Shown in pieces: positions 44,823 through 53,576 of a stretch of DNA of 64,000 bases. Where the stretch lies: positions 1,612,001 to 1,676,000 of the forward strand of contig PHDC01000001.1 of assembly GCA_002842515.1 (NCBI GenBank), given 5' to 3'. Every line of letters begins with the position of its first letter. The stretch's first letter is position 1. The notes beneath the pieces were generated by a model. The model made no database searches and had not been told where the DNA came from. It saw only the letters and a program-made list of their open reading frames with translations. A program made the translations under genes and the position numbers. This stretch comes from Bacteroidetes bacterium HGW-Bacteroidetes-5. Its GTDB lineage: Bacteria > Bacteroidota > Bacteroidia > Bacteroidales > UBA932.

Positions 44823-47333
44823 ATGATAAATTATAAAAAGTATCTGCCTTATGTAATAGCAGTGTTCTCTTTTGCAGCAGCTGCCTATCTCTTTACACCT
44901 CAGGTTCTTCAGAAAAAGGTGGTAAATCAGAGCGACATAGCCTCCTGGAGAGGTATGGCAAACGAGATAATCACATACAATGAGAAAAATCCGGACAAAG
45001 AGCCGGCTCTCTGGACAAACTCTATGTTCTCGGGAATGCCGGCAACCTCAATTTCGGTTATTTATGAAGGTGACTATACCGATTATATCTACAAACTTAT
45101 TCATAAGCTCTCCGGATCCAGGCCTCCAAGCTATCTTTTGATTTCAATGATAGGGGCGTTTCTCCTCTTCCTTGCTTTTGGGGTAAGTGTTCCGCTTTCG
45201 GCAATAGGGGCTCTGGCTCTTACATTCTGCTCATACAACCTGCAAATTATTCAGGTAGGGCACAACTCTAAAATGGTTGCAATTGCTTTTATGCCGTGGG
45301 TGCTGGCTGCTGTGGTCTTTGCATACAGAAGCAAGAGCTTTAGAGGAGCTCTCGCCGGCGCACTCTTTTTTGCATTTGCCCTTAGTTTTCAGATAAAGGC
45401 AAATCACCCGCAGATAACATACTATCTGGCTATAATGGTGTTGGGATTTGGTTTTGCGGAGCTTTACAACTCAATAAAAGAGAGATACTTTCCCGCTTTT
45501 TTTAAACGCTCCCTTATTCTGCTTGCAGCCGGGTTGCTGGGGATAGCTGCCAACATAAATCACCTGTGGCCCACTTACGAGTACTCTAAATTTACAATGA
45601 GAGGGGGTTCGGAGTTGGCTGTAGAGGAGGGAAAAGAGCAAAAAGGGCTGGATATTGCCTATGCTACAAGCTGGTCTTACAGCCCGGGCGAGATGCCAAA
45701 CCTTATGATTCCAAACTTTAACGGAGGAGCCTCCGGTGGAGAGCTTTCGCAAAACTCTCAAACATACAAGGCTCTCAAAGATGCGGGATACGCAGGTGCA
45801 GAGCAGGCTATAAAGCAGATGCCGCTTTACTGGGGTCCGCAGCCCTTTACTGCAGGGCCAATGTATATGGGGGCAATCTCTGTTTTTATATTTATTCTTG
45901 GACTTATCCTGTTGAGAGGTGCCGTAAAGTGGTGGATTGCAGTTGTCTCGCTAATTGCTATATTTCTCTCGTGGGGCTCTAATATGCTCTTCTTCACAGA
46001 GTTCTTTTTCAAGTATATTCCAATGTATAGCAAGTTCCGGACTGTCTCAATGGTTCTTGTAGTTTTGCAGATTACCATTCCTCTGCTTGGATGGCTCACA
46101 TTGTCGAAATTGCTGGAAGAGAGTGGGGAGAGAGGCGAAAAAATTAAGGAGGATAGAGTTAAAAGGGGAGTCTTAATTGCCCTGGCTTTAACAGCAGGTT
46201 TCTCTCTCATTTTTGCGTTAATTCCATCTCTGGCCGGGACATTTGTCTCGATGGCAGATGCTCAGATGCCGGATGTTCTAAAACAGACTCTTGTAAACGA
46301 CAGGATGTCGCTATTGCGTGCAGATGCTTTGCGCTCCCTTATCTTCATACTTCTTGGTGCCGCTGCAATCTGGTTTACATATACGGGAAAACTTAAGAAG
46401 AATCTCTTTTACGGAGTTCTGGCGCTTCTCATTTTTGCCGATTTGTGGGTTGTTGGTAAAAGATATCTGAACGACTCTCATTTTGTAAAGAGCAGAGAAT
46501 TTGAAAACCAGTACGCTCTGAGGCCTGTAGACAAGATGATTCTGGAAGACAGGGATCCTAACTACAGGGTGCTCGACCTGAGCATCAACACATTCAACGA
46601 TGCACACGTAAGTTATCACCATAAAACGATAGGCGGCTATAGCCCTGTGAAGATGCAGCGATATCAGGATCTGATAGATCGCCACATCTCTGCAGAGATG
46701 CAGCAGATTGCAGCAGATATCTCCGGCAGCAAAACCATAGAGGAGGCTCAGGAGAAAATTGGTAACTACCCTGTTCTTAATATGCTCAACACCCGCTATA
46801 TTGTGCTGGGGGCAGAGAATGCTCCGGTTGTTAATAGCGGTGCATTTGGAAACGGTTGGTTTGTAAACAGGGTTATAGGTGTAAACTCTACAACTGAGGA
46901 GATAGCTTCTCTTAGTAAGATTGAGAACTCATTGACTGCAGTTATTCACAATGAATTTTCCGCAGATTTACAAGGAGCTTCACAAGACTCACTCCAGGCA
47001 TCAGAAGCAATTGTTTTAACCGAATACTCCCCTAACAAACTTGAATACAAAGCATCTTCAAACCAGAACAGAGTAGCCATCTTTAGCGAGATATACTACC
47101 CTGCCGGCTGGAAAGCCTATATTGACGGACGTGAGGTTAAGATACTTCGGGCAAACTACACACTCCGGGCTTTGAACATCCCTGCCGGAGAGCACATAGT
47201 GATATTTGAGTTTAAACCCGAATCCTTTGCAAAAGGAGAGTTCTGGTCGCGCATAACATCCGGAGTCCTTTTGATACTCTCACTTGCCGCAATTATTATT
47301 GCTGTTTATAAAAGAAGAAAGCTGAGCAGCTAA
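44823..47333 (+). CDS. YfhO-family polytopic membrane protein
   Basis: From the ATG at 44823 (a TTG at 44817 opens the longer frame) this is an 836-residue protein with about twelve membrane helices, a large extracytoplasmic domain near 550-780 and one last helix. IASWRGMANEIITYNEKNPDKEPALWTNSMFSGMPA-type sequence near 40-75 is characteristic of Bacteroidota YfhO proteins. YfhO relatives in Firmicutes glycosylate lipoteichoic acid, and the GT-C-like plan suggests a lipid-linked sugar transferase. The exact substrate is unknown. Confidence 0.88.
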   Translation: MINYKKYLPYVIAVFSFAAAAYLFTPQVLQKKVVNQSDIASWRGMANEIITYNEKNPDKEPALWTNSMFSGMPATSISVIYEGDYTDYIYKLIHKLSGSRPPSYLLISMIGAFLLFLAFGVSVPLSAIGALALTFCSYNLQIIQVGHNSKMVAIAFMPWVLAAVVFAYRSKSFRGALAGALFFAFALSFQIKANHPQITYYLAIMVLGFGFAELYNSIKERYFPAFFKRSLILLAAGLLGIAANINHLWPTYEYSKFTMRGGSELAVEEGKEQKGLDIAYATSWSYSPGEMPNLMIPNFNGGASGGELSQNSQTYKALKDAGYAGAEQAIKQMPLYWGPQPFTAGPMYMGAISVFIFILGLILLRGAVKWWIAVVSLIAIFLSWGSNMLFFTEFFFKYIPMYSKFRTVSMVLVVLQITIPLLGWLTLSKLLEESGERGEKIKEDRVKRGVLIALALTAGFSLIFALIPSLAGTFVSMADAQMPDVLKQTLVNDRMSLLRADALRSLIFILLGAAAIWFTYTGKLKKNLFYGVLALLIFADLWVVGKRYLNDSHFVKSREFENQYALRPVDKMILEDRDPNYRVLDLSINTFNDAHVSYHHKTIGGYSPVKMQRYQDLIDRHISAEMQQIAADISGSKTIEEAQEKIGNYPVLNMLNTRYIVLGAENAPVVNSGAFGNGWFVNRVIGVNSTTEEIASLSKIENSLTAVIHNEFSADLQGASQDSLQASEAIVLTEYSPNKLEYKASSNQNRVAIFSEIYYPAGWKAYIDGREVKILRANYTLRALNIPAGEHIVIFEFKPESFAKGEFWSRITSGVLLILSLAAIIIAVYKRRKLSS

Positions 47334-47348
47334 TTTTTATGACAACTC

Positions 47349-47378
47349 TTGCTAATTATTGAATAATAGCTACCTTCG
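47349..47378 (+). promoter_or_regulatory. -33/-7 promoter for the gene at 47406
   Basis: TTG at 47349-47351 and TACCTTCG at 47371-47378 (one mismatch from TAnnTTTG) are separated by 19 bp, the standard Bacteroidota spacing. Confidence 0.5.
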
Positions 47379-47405
47379 AACCCTCAAATGGAAAGGGGAT
47401 ATAAA

Positions 47406-47810
47406 ATGAAAATTGGAAGAGTGGTATTCATTGGCGTGGTTACAATGCTGTCTGTTGTAATTGTAGGAGCCTTTCCTGAAATCTCATTTGAATCGGAAAA
47501 GCAAAATCCACAATCCTCAGCTCTTCATTCTCAATTTTCATACACACTCTCAGAAGCCACCCCTATTTTGGCTGTAGTTCCTGAGAATATTTCAGGAGGT
47601 ATCTCGCTTTTAAACTTTGTGAGACTATCTTCGTCGTTGTCCTCTATTAATTTTAAATCGGAAAAAACAGTGCTCTTTTCATTTTTCCGAGAGAAGCTTT
47701 TAGAGAAAAAGTATATTAGCGCACCCGTTCAAGATGGAAAGGGAAAAGTATTTGCTTTTATTTACAGTAAGAGCTACTTCGTCTATAAGCTTAGAGAGAT
47801 AATCGTTTAG
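47406..47810 (+). CDS. small exported hypothetical protein
   Basis: The ATG at 47406 (six codons after another at 47388) was chosen because it starts a membrane or signal segment (MKIGRVVFIGVVTMLSVVIVGAF) and follows a purine-rich GGAAAGGGG. The 134-residue product has no recognised domain. Its C-terminus is basic and aromatic (FAFIYSKSYFVYKLREIIV). It has its own promoter and no operon partner. Confidence 0.45.
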   Translation: MKIGRVVFIGVVTMLSVVIVGAFPEISFESEKQNPQSSALHSQFSYTLSEATPILAVVPENISGGISLLNFVRLSSSLSSINFKSEKTVLFSFFREKLLEKKYISAPVQDGKGKVFAFIYSKSYFVYKLREIIV

Positions 47811-47920
47811 CACTCTTTTTAGAAAAAAAGTGACTCTGTATCCGAAAAAGATATAGGGTAATTTTGATTTAAACTCAGTTAATAATAACTGACATCATTC
47901 AAAAACTAAAAAGAGTATAT

Positions 47921-48376
47921 ATGGAAAAGATTATAAAAAAAGTTAATATTAAAATAGTTGTACTTTCTCTCATAATAGCGTCAGGTTCTGTTATTGCGTT
48001 TATCTCTTCGGATTATTCTACCGGAATATTATTGCTTTTATTGGCCATAACACTGGTTGCATTTAAAATAAAACACGAGGTGTATAGCCCAACAGGAAGT
48101 CCTGTAAAAAGAGTATCATATTACTATGATAAAGATAGCCTGGCTATTTTTGAAAATATTTTGAGAGGGGAGATTGATGAGGATAGTTTAATTATCTACT
48201 TCAACGATAATGGTAGTGGTCGTATGGATCTAATTATAACCAAAGACGAAGAGTTTGCCGTTGCCAAGTTGCTAAAATTTGTACCTTATAAGTATGAAGA
48301 TGCTACAGATTTTATTGAGTTCTCGGGAGAGAGAGCAAAAAGGTTGGCAAAGTACCTGAAGAAATGTAAGAGATAG
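47921..48376 (+). CDS. small membrane protein of unknown function
   Basis: The 151-residue protein has two membrane helices close together (about 11-30 and 33-48) and then a cytoplasmic domain of about 95 residues (SPTGSPVKRVSYYYDKDS ... DLIITKDEEFAVAKLLKFVPYKYEDATDFIEF) ending in a basic tail. No family is named. It stands alone between a promoterless 110-bp gap and the terminator before the pigment operon. Confidence 0.55.
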   Translation: MEKIIKKVNIKIVVLSLIIASGSVIAFISSDYSTGILLLLLAITLVAFKIKHEVYSPTGSPVKRVSYYYDKDSLAIFENILRGEIDEDSLIIYFNDNGSGRMDLIITKDEEFAVAKLLKFVPYKYEDATDFIEFSGERAKRLAKYLKKCKR

Positions 48377-48397
48377 AGATATAACAGATTTTTGAAG

Positions 48398-48450
48398 AGC
48401 CCTGGAGAGACTTACGGTGTTTACTAAGTGTTGCCAGGGCTAATTTTTTT
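48398..48450 (+). terminator. rho-independent terminator overlapping the pigment-operon promoter
   Basis: AGCCCTGG (48398-48405) pairs with CCAGGGCT (48434-48441), with an inner ACTTA/TAAGT stem, followed by AATTTTTTT. Its 3' arm and T-run form the spacer of the promoter at 48431-48459, so the end of one transcript and the start of the next share the same bases. Confidence 0.75.
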
Positions 48451-48459
48451 CTATCTTTG
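48431..48459 (+). promoter_or_regulatory. -33/-7 promoter of the pigment operon
   Basis: TTG at 48431-48433 and TATCTTTG at 48452-48459 are 18 bp apart. This is the only good promoter seen for the plus-strand run from 48484 to the window end. The TTG at 48457 that opens the longer lyase frame lies in the -7 element. Confidence 0.6.
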
Positions 48460-48483
48460 TTAGTTGGTTGTAAAATTTTAGTT

Positions 48484-50040
48484 GTGATAGTATTAGGTCA
48501 AGAATTATCTTATAAAGATATAGCTTCTATAGTTTTGGATGCAGAGAGAGTCTCTATTGACAAATCTGTCGAACAAAGGGTTGATGAGTGTTATAAATTT
48601 CTCGAGACCTTCTCAAAGAAGAAGGTTATCTATGGAATAAATACCGGATTTGGGCCAATGGCTCAATATCGTGTTGAGGACGAGCAACTCAAGGCTCTTC
48701 AGTACAATATTATCCGCTCTCACGCTTGTGGAGCAGGAGAGCCACTGGCAGGCATTTATGTTAGGGCTGCTATGCTTGCAAGGCTTTCAAACTTTCTAAA
48801 GGGGAAGTCGGGGGTAAACAGTGAACTTTGTAATCTTCTTGTCGCTTTTCTTAATAATGACATCTATCCTCTTATTCCAGAGCACGGGGGAGTAGGAGCT
48901 AGTGGAGACCTGGTTCAGATGGCTCATATAGGGCTTACACTTATTGGAGAGGGAGAGGTGTTTTATAACGGGGAGTTGAGAGAGACCAAAGAGGTGTTTA
49001 AAGAGTGCGGTTTAAAACCACTCAATATTTATATAAGAGAGGGACTTGCAATTGCAAATGGAACAAGTGTTATGGCCGGAATTGCAGCTGTGAATATTCA
49101 TTACTCTCAACAACTCATTAAGTGGGCTACTCTGGCATCTGCAATTATGAACGAGATTGCCTCGTCTTATGACGACTTTGTCTCTGAACCGCTTATGGAG
49201 AGCAGACCTCATAATGGGCAGCTTTTTATAGCTGCTCAAATGAGAAAGATATTCTCCACATCTTCCAGGTTAAAGAAGAGAGAGTCGGATCTTTATAACG
49301 GATCGAATAATAAAAAGGTTTTTGACGGAAAGGTTCAGGGATACTACTCCCTAAGGTGTGTTCCTCAGATTCTTGGACCGGTGTATGATACTCTCTTAAA
49401 TGCAAAAGATGTTGTAGAGAGGGAGTTTAACAGTGTGTGTGACAACCCGGTTGTTGACCCGGATACACAAAATATTTACCACGGAGGTAATTTTCACGGA
49501 GATTATATCAGCTTTGAGATGGACAAACTAAAAATTGCAATTACAAAGCTTACTATGTTAACCGAGAGGCAGCTTAACTATCTGTTTCACGATAAAATAA
49601 ACGGAATTCTTCCCCCATTTGTGAATCTTGGAGTGCTAGGGCTAAATTACGGACTTCAGGCAGCACAGTTCACTGCAACATCTACCACAGCAGAGTCTCA
49701 AACACTCTCAAACCCTGTTTATGTTCACTCCATCCCAAACAATAACGACAATCAGGATATTGTGAGTATGGGTACAAACTCTGCACTTATGGCAGCCAAA
49801 GTAATTGAGAATGGATATCAGGTTATGGCTATTCACTATATGGCGCTTTTACAGGCGATAGATTATCTGGGCATAGAGAGAGAGCTATCACACGAGAGCA
49901 GAGAGGCCTACTTTGCCATAAGAGAATTTTTTCCGAAATTTACCGACGATACACCAAAATACAGAGAGATTAAAACCATTGTTAAGTTTTTGAAAGAAAG
50001 CTCTTTAAACGAACAAAGCAATAACCGGAAAAACATCTAA
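48484..50040 (+). CDS. tyrosine ammonia-lyase (aromatic amino acid lyase)
   Basis: The enzyme removes ammonia from an aromatic amino acid, here probably tyrosine to give p-coumarate, the aryl starter of a flexirubin-type polyene. The GTG at 48484 gives 518 residues. Ala139-Ser140-Gly141 in GGVGASGDLVQ cyclises to the MIO cofactor. VIYGINTGFGPMAQYR, IIRSHACGAGEPL, YHGGNFHGDYIS and SIPNNNDNQDIVSMGTNSA are the segments shared with lyases of Flavobacterium flexirubin clusters. The Ser-His pair in RSHA also occurs in histidine lyases, but context and the other segments favour tyrosine. Confidence 0.88.
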   Translation: MIVLGQELSYKDIASIVLDAERVSIDKSVEQRVDECYKFLETFSKKKVIYGINTGFGPMAQYRVEDEQLKALQYNIIRSHACGAGEPLAGIYVRAAMLARLSNFLKGKSGVNSELCNLLVAFLNNDIYPLIPEHGGVGASGDLVQMAHIGLTLIGEGEVFYNGELRETKEVFKECGLKPLNIYIREGLAIANGTSVMAGIAAVNIHYSQQLIKWATLASAIMNEIASSYDDFVSEPLMESRPHNGQLFIAAQMRKIFSTSSRLKKRESDLYNGSNNKKVFDGKVQGYYSLRCVPQILGPVYDTLLNAKDVVEREFNSVCDNPVVDPDTQNIYHGGNFHGDYISFEMDKLKIAITKLTMLTERQLNYLFHDKINGILPPFVNLGVLGLNYGLQAAQFTATSTTAESQTLSNPVYVHSIPNNNDNQDIVSMGTNSALMAAKVIENGYQVMAIHYMALLQAIDYLGIERELSHESREAYFAIREFFPKFTDDTPKYREIKTIVKFLKESSLNEQSNNRKNI

Positions 50041-50042
50041 TA

Positions 50043-50771
50043 ATGAAATATGCTTTAGTTACCGGTGCAGGAAGAGGTATAGGAAGAGCAGTTGCTTTAA
50101 AGCTCTCTTCTATGGGTTATCACACTCTTATAAACTATGTCTCTAATAATGCTGCCGCTCAAGAGTGCGCAAAATTAATTTCTGAATCGGGAGGGGAATC
50201 TACATTGATTAAGTTTGATGTTTCGGACAGAGAGCAGGCCGAAGCGGCATTAAAGAGCTGGAGCGAGGCAAACCCCGGAGAGTATATTGAGGTATTGGTA
50301 AATAATGCAGGTATTCGCAAAGATAACCTTATGTTATGGATGGACGAGAGTGAGTGGCACAGTGTAATAGGGACAAATCTCAACGGGATGTTCTATGTGA
50401 CCAGGCCCCTTTTAAAGGATATGCTTGTAAAGCGATTTGGCCGGATAATAAATATTGTATCTCTTTCCGGAATAAAGGGCCTTCCGGGGCAAACAAATTA
50501 CTCTGCGGCCAAGGGGGGGGTCATCGCAGCAACAAAAGCTCTTGCGCAGGAGGTTGCAAAGAAGGGGATTACAGTAAATGCTGTTGCGCCAGGGTTTATC
50601 GTGAGCGATATGACAAGTGACCTGGATGAGTCTGTGCTAAAAAAAATGATACCGATGGAGAGATTCGGGAGACCGGAGGAGGTTGCTGCAGTTGTTGCTT
50701 TCCTCGCATCAAAAGAGGCATCTTATATCACAGGGGAGGTTATCTCTGTAAACGGAGGACTTTATACATAA
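50043..50771 (+). CDS. 3-oxoacyl-ACP reductase (FabG-like)
   Basis: This 242-residue short-chain dehydrogenase reduces the beta-keto group during polyene extension using NADPH. TGAGRGIGRA (7-16) binds the cofactor. NNAGIRKDNL, the catalytic Ser in VSLSGIKGLPGQ and Tyr-x-x-x-Lys (YSAAKGG) complete the SDR tetrad. It starts 2 bp after the lyase stop. A cluster-specific FabG is normal in aryl polyene operons. Confidence 0.92.
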   Translation: MKYALVTGAGRGIGRAVALKLSSMGYHTLINYVSNNAAAQECAKLISESGGESTLIKFDVSDREQAEAALKSWSEANPGEYIEVLVNNAGIRKDNLMLWMDESEWHSVIGTNLNGMFYVTRPLLKDMLVKRFGRIINIVSLSGIKGLPGQTNYSAAKGGVIAATKALAQEVAKKGITVNAVAPGFIVSDMTSDLDESVLKKMIPMERFGRPEEVAAVVAFLASKEASYITGEVISVNGGLYT

Positions 50772-50896
50772 TAGATGCAGAGGCGCAAAAAATGCGTGAT
50801 AGACTATAATTTTCTGGACAGCATTAGTTGTTTTTCACATATATTGGCAGGAAGATATTAACAGGATGAGAGTATTAAAAAAGAAAAAAGTTTAAT

Positions 50897-51388
50897 ATGG
50901 GAGTATCTCAGAAAGCCATTGTCAGCAGAGAGGAGATTTTCAAATTAATTCCTCAGAGAGCACCGTTTGTTTTTGTGGATTGTTACTACGGAGAGGTAGA
51001 CGGAGCATATGTTACCGGCTTTACTCCTGTAGCCGGAACTCTGTTTACAGAGCCTGTTGAGGGAGTCTGTTGCGCCCACAGGGGAGCAAATGAGGAGCTG
51101 AGTGTTTGTCTCACAGAACCGGGAGTGATCGAGAATATGGCTCAATCAGCCGCAGTTGTAAAGGGATATCAGTTTGTGAGCAGGGGTGAGAGTATCCCTG
51201 TTGGTTTTATAGGTGCTGTATCTAAGTTTGAGATAACAGAGTTTCCTGTTGCAGGAGAAGAGATTAGAACTCACATAAGGAATCTGGGAGAGTTTGGGGA
51301 TATATCTCTTATAGAGGCGGTACTATTCTGCGGACAGAGGAGGGCTGCCTCTGCCGAGCTCAAGATTTTTTTACAAAAAGTAGTTTAA
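50897..51388 (+). CDS. hotdog-fold dehydratase-like protein
   Basis: The 163-residue protein starts like a FabZ/FabA dehydratase (IFKLIPQRAPFVFVD, near 14-28) and keeps the helix segment ENMAQSAAVVKGY with its acidic residue. The usual catalytic HFPxxPVxPG motif is replaced by FTEPVEGVCCAHRGANEELSVCLTEPGV, so the His is absent from its normal place. It may be a non-classical dehydratase or a structural partner for the hotdog protein at 56358, which keeps the motif. It follows a 125-bp gap after fabG in which nothing else was recognised. Confidence 0.7.
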   Translation: MGVSQKAIVSREEIFKLIPQRAPFVFVDCYYGEVDGAYVTGFTPVAGTLFTEPVEGVCCAHRGANEELSVCLTEPGVIENMAQSAAVVKGYQFVSRGESIPVGFIGAVSKFEITEFPVAGEEIRTHIRNLGEFGDISLIEAVLFCGQRRAASAELKIFLQKVV

Positions 51389-51399
51389 TTATTATCCAT

Positions 51400-51846
51400 A
51401 TGAGAAAGAGAAGAGGGTTAAACGAGGCGGCACTTGTGCATAGGGAGAGTGTAAAGGTTAGATTCTCCGAGGTGGACTCAATGAATATTGTCTGGCACGG
51501 AAATTATGTCAAGTTTTTTGAAGATGGCAGAGAGGCTTTTGGGAAAAAATTTGGAATAGGGTATCTGGACATCTACGGAGCCGGTTACACAGCCCCTATT
51601 GTAGATCTTCACATTAGTTATATAAAGTCACTTACATACGGAGAGAGTGCTATTGTTGAGACGAAGTATATTTTTTTACCGGCTGCAAAAATTCGTTTCG
51701 AATATGATATATATAGAGAGAGCGACAATACACTTGTTGCCACAGGTTACTCTCTTCAGGTTTTTCTCAATCTTGATGGTGAGCTTGAGTGGAATAATCC
51801 GGAGTTTTATACAGAATGGCAGAGAAGATGGAAACTGATAAAGTAA
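51400..51846 (+). CDS. 4HBT-type acyl thioesterase
   Basis: This 148-residue hotdog protein has VRFSEVDSMNIVWHGNYVKFFEDGREAF near 20-47, the typical YbgC/4-hydroxybenzoyl-CoA thioesterase start with the catalytic Asp (VDSM, replacing the commoner TD) and HGNYxxFFE. It probably releases or edits acyl chains from CoA or ACP in polyene or resorcinol synthesis. It lies 11 bp after the dehydratase-like gene and just before the ketosynthase. Confidence 0.88.
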   Translation: MRKRRGLNEAALVHRESVKVRFSEVDSMNIVWHGNYVKFFEDGREAFGKKFGIGYLDIYGAGYTAPIVDLHISYIKSLTYGESAIVETKYIFLPAAKIRFEYDIYRESDNTLVATGYSLQVFLNLDGELEWNNPEFYTEWQRRWKLIK

Positions 51847-51851
51847 GAAAA

Positions 51852-53576
51852 ATGGTTTATGTAGTTGCAGACTCCATATACTCACCACTGGGGTTCTCAA
51901 CAAAGGAGAATATGAGGCGGGTATCAGAAAACAGATCTGCAATAGAGACAGTAGAAGATCCCGAGATATATTCCATTCCCTTTAATGGAGCACGAGTAGT
52001 AAAGGATGCTCATATAATCAAGGAGTTATCCGCTTCATTTACAACTCTTGAGAGGAGAATTCTTTTTGCAATTGAGGATGCTGCTATGAATTGCAATGCC
52101 TCACTTGATACTCTGGCAAAAGAGAATACACGAATAGTTTATGCCACAACAAAGGCAAATATATCACTTATAAAAGATAGTGTGGCTGATTTACCTGCTG
52201 AGCTATTTCCGGGAGAGTCGGCAGAGCGCATTAACACATACCTCGGGTTAAAGAGAGCCCCACTGGTTATCTCAAATGCCTGTATATCCGGTATAAATGC
52301 ACTAATTACAGCTTCGCGTCTGATTGAACGCTCAGATTGTGACAATGTTATAGTGATTGGAGCCGATGAGATGACAAGGTTTGTTGTAAGTGGTTTTGAG
52401 GCTTTTCACTCAATCAGCCCTACCATCTGCAGACCTTATGACGCATCCAGAGATGGTCTCTCCCTGGGAGAGGCGGTTGGTGTTGTTATACTATCACACA
52501 AAAGAGAGTATGCAAAAGATAGCGATCCTGTAATAGTTGAAGGGGGAGCAGTAACAAATGATGCAAATCACCTCTCGGCACCCTCCCGCACAGGTGACGG
52601 GCTTGGAACGGCAATGATTAAAGCTCTTGAGAAGTGCTCATTATGCCCTTCTCAGGTAGATTTTATTAATGCTCACGGAACATCTACAAGCTATAATGAC
52701 GAGATGGAGTCAAAGGCAATACACTGGGCATCACTTGGTAATATCCCTGTCCAGAGCCTTAAACCATATTGGGGACATACATTAGGGGCATCCGGAGTGG
52801 TTGAGTCTGTTGCCTCTTTCTGGCAGATGAAAAACTCGCTGCTTCTAGGAACTAAGGGTTACCGGGAGTCCGGAGTTTCAATGGAGATAAATGTTAGAGC
52901 AGAAGATACTCCAATGAAATTGAACCGGTGCCTCAAGAGTGCATCCGGGTTTGGCGGATGTAACGCGGCAATCATATTTGCCAGGGAGTCTGCCGCAATC
53001 GGGGGGGTGTCTCATAAGGGGAGTGCAAAAAAAGAGCCTGCATATGAGTGGCAAGAGTTATCTCGCTTTATTTTAAAGGGAGAGGGTGACTTTGACAGTA
53101 TGATACGGGAGAAATATAAAGAGCTTGAGATGAAAGATATAAAGTTCTTCAAAATGGATAATCTCTCAAAGGCTGGTGTAATAGCAACAGCCTCTTTATT
53201 AAGGAATTCAGACATTGATGAGAACAGGAATCCATTTGATTACGGATTCTTTATAGCAAACAGCTCCTCCTCGCTCGATACCGATATTCGTCACCAGAAT
53301 GAGATATTAACAAAAGGGGACACAAATGTGAGTCCTGCAATTTTTGTGTACACTCTGCCCAATATACTTATGGGAGAGTCTGCAATTCGGGTTAAGTTCC
53401 AGGGGGAGAATACTTTTTTTGTTACAACCCCGCAGAGAAAAGATGAGATAATGGAAGAGCTTATGCTACTAGCCAAAGAGAGTACTCTTAAGGTGGCAGT
53501 AATTGGGTGGTGCGACTTTTATGAAGGGAGATACGATATAGATCTTAAGCTCTGCAAGAGAGAAAAATATGAATAG
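51852..53576 (+). CDS. beta-ketoacyl synthase with a C-terminal half-ketosynthase extension
   Basis: The ATG at 51852 gives 574 residues; an ATG at 51816 would overlap the thioesterase by 31 bp. The first 390 residues form a ketosynthase with Cys144 (NACISG), His275 (NAHGTSTSYNDE) and His309 (YWGHTLGASG), all needed for decarboxylative condensation. The remaining 185 residues contain YGFFIANSSSSLDTDI, VSPAIFVYTLPNILMGESAIR and VAVIGWCDF. This follows the order of the N-terminal half of a ketosynthase (compare the partial protein at 54771) but has no active-site Cys. It therefore looks like a ketosynthase fused to a chain-length-factor-like half. Confidence 0.82.
   Translation: MVYVVADSIYSPLGFSTKENMRRVSENRSAIETVEDPEIYSIPFNGARVVKDAHIIKELSASFTTLERRILFAIEDAAMNCNASLDTLAKENTRIVYATTKANISLIKDSVADLPAELFPGESAERINTYLGLKRAPLVISNACISGINALITASRLIERSDCDNVIVIGADEMTRFVVSGFEAFHSISPTICRPYDASRDGLSLGEAVGVVILSHKREYAKDSDPVIVEGGAVTNDANHLSAPSRTGDGLGTAMIKALEKCSLCPSQVDFINAHGTSTSYNDEMESKAIHWASLGNIPVQSLKPYWGHTLGASGVVESVASFWQMKNSLLLGTKGYRESGVSMEINVRAEDTPMKLNRCLKSASGFGGCNAAIIFARESAAIGGVSHKGSAKKEPAYEWQELSRFILKGEGDFDSMIREKYKELEMKDIKFFKMDNLSKAGVIATASLLRNSDIDENRNPFDYGFFIANSSSSLDTDIRHQNEILTKGDTNVSPAIFVYTLPNILMGESAIRVKFQGENTFFVTTPQRKDEIMEELMLLAKESTLKVAVIGWCDFYEGRYDIDLKLCKREKYE

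Noticed and set aside
48484-50040. Histidine ammonia-lyase of the Hut pathway
   Set aside because: The Ser-His pair could suggest histidine, but no hut genes are near. The other conserved segments and the surrounding flexirubin genes match tyrosine lyases.
50772-50896. Possible acyl carrier protein gene in the gap after fabG
   Set aside because: The 125-bp gap is too short and has no DSL phosphopantetheine motif in any frame. No other gap in the pigment operon is large enough.
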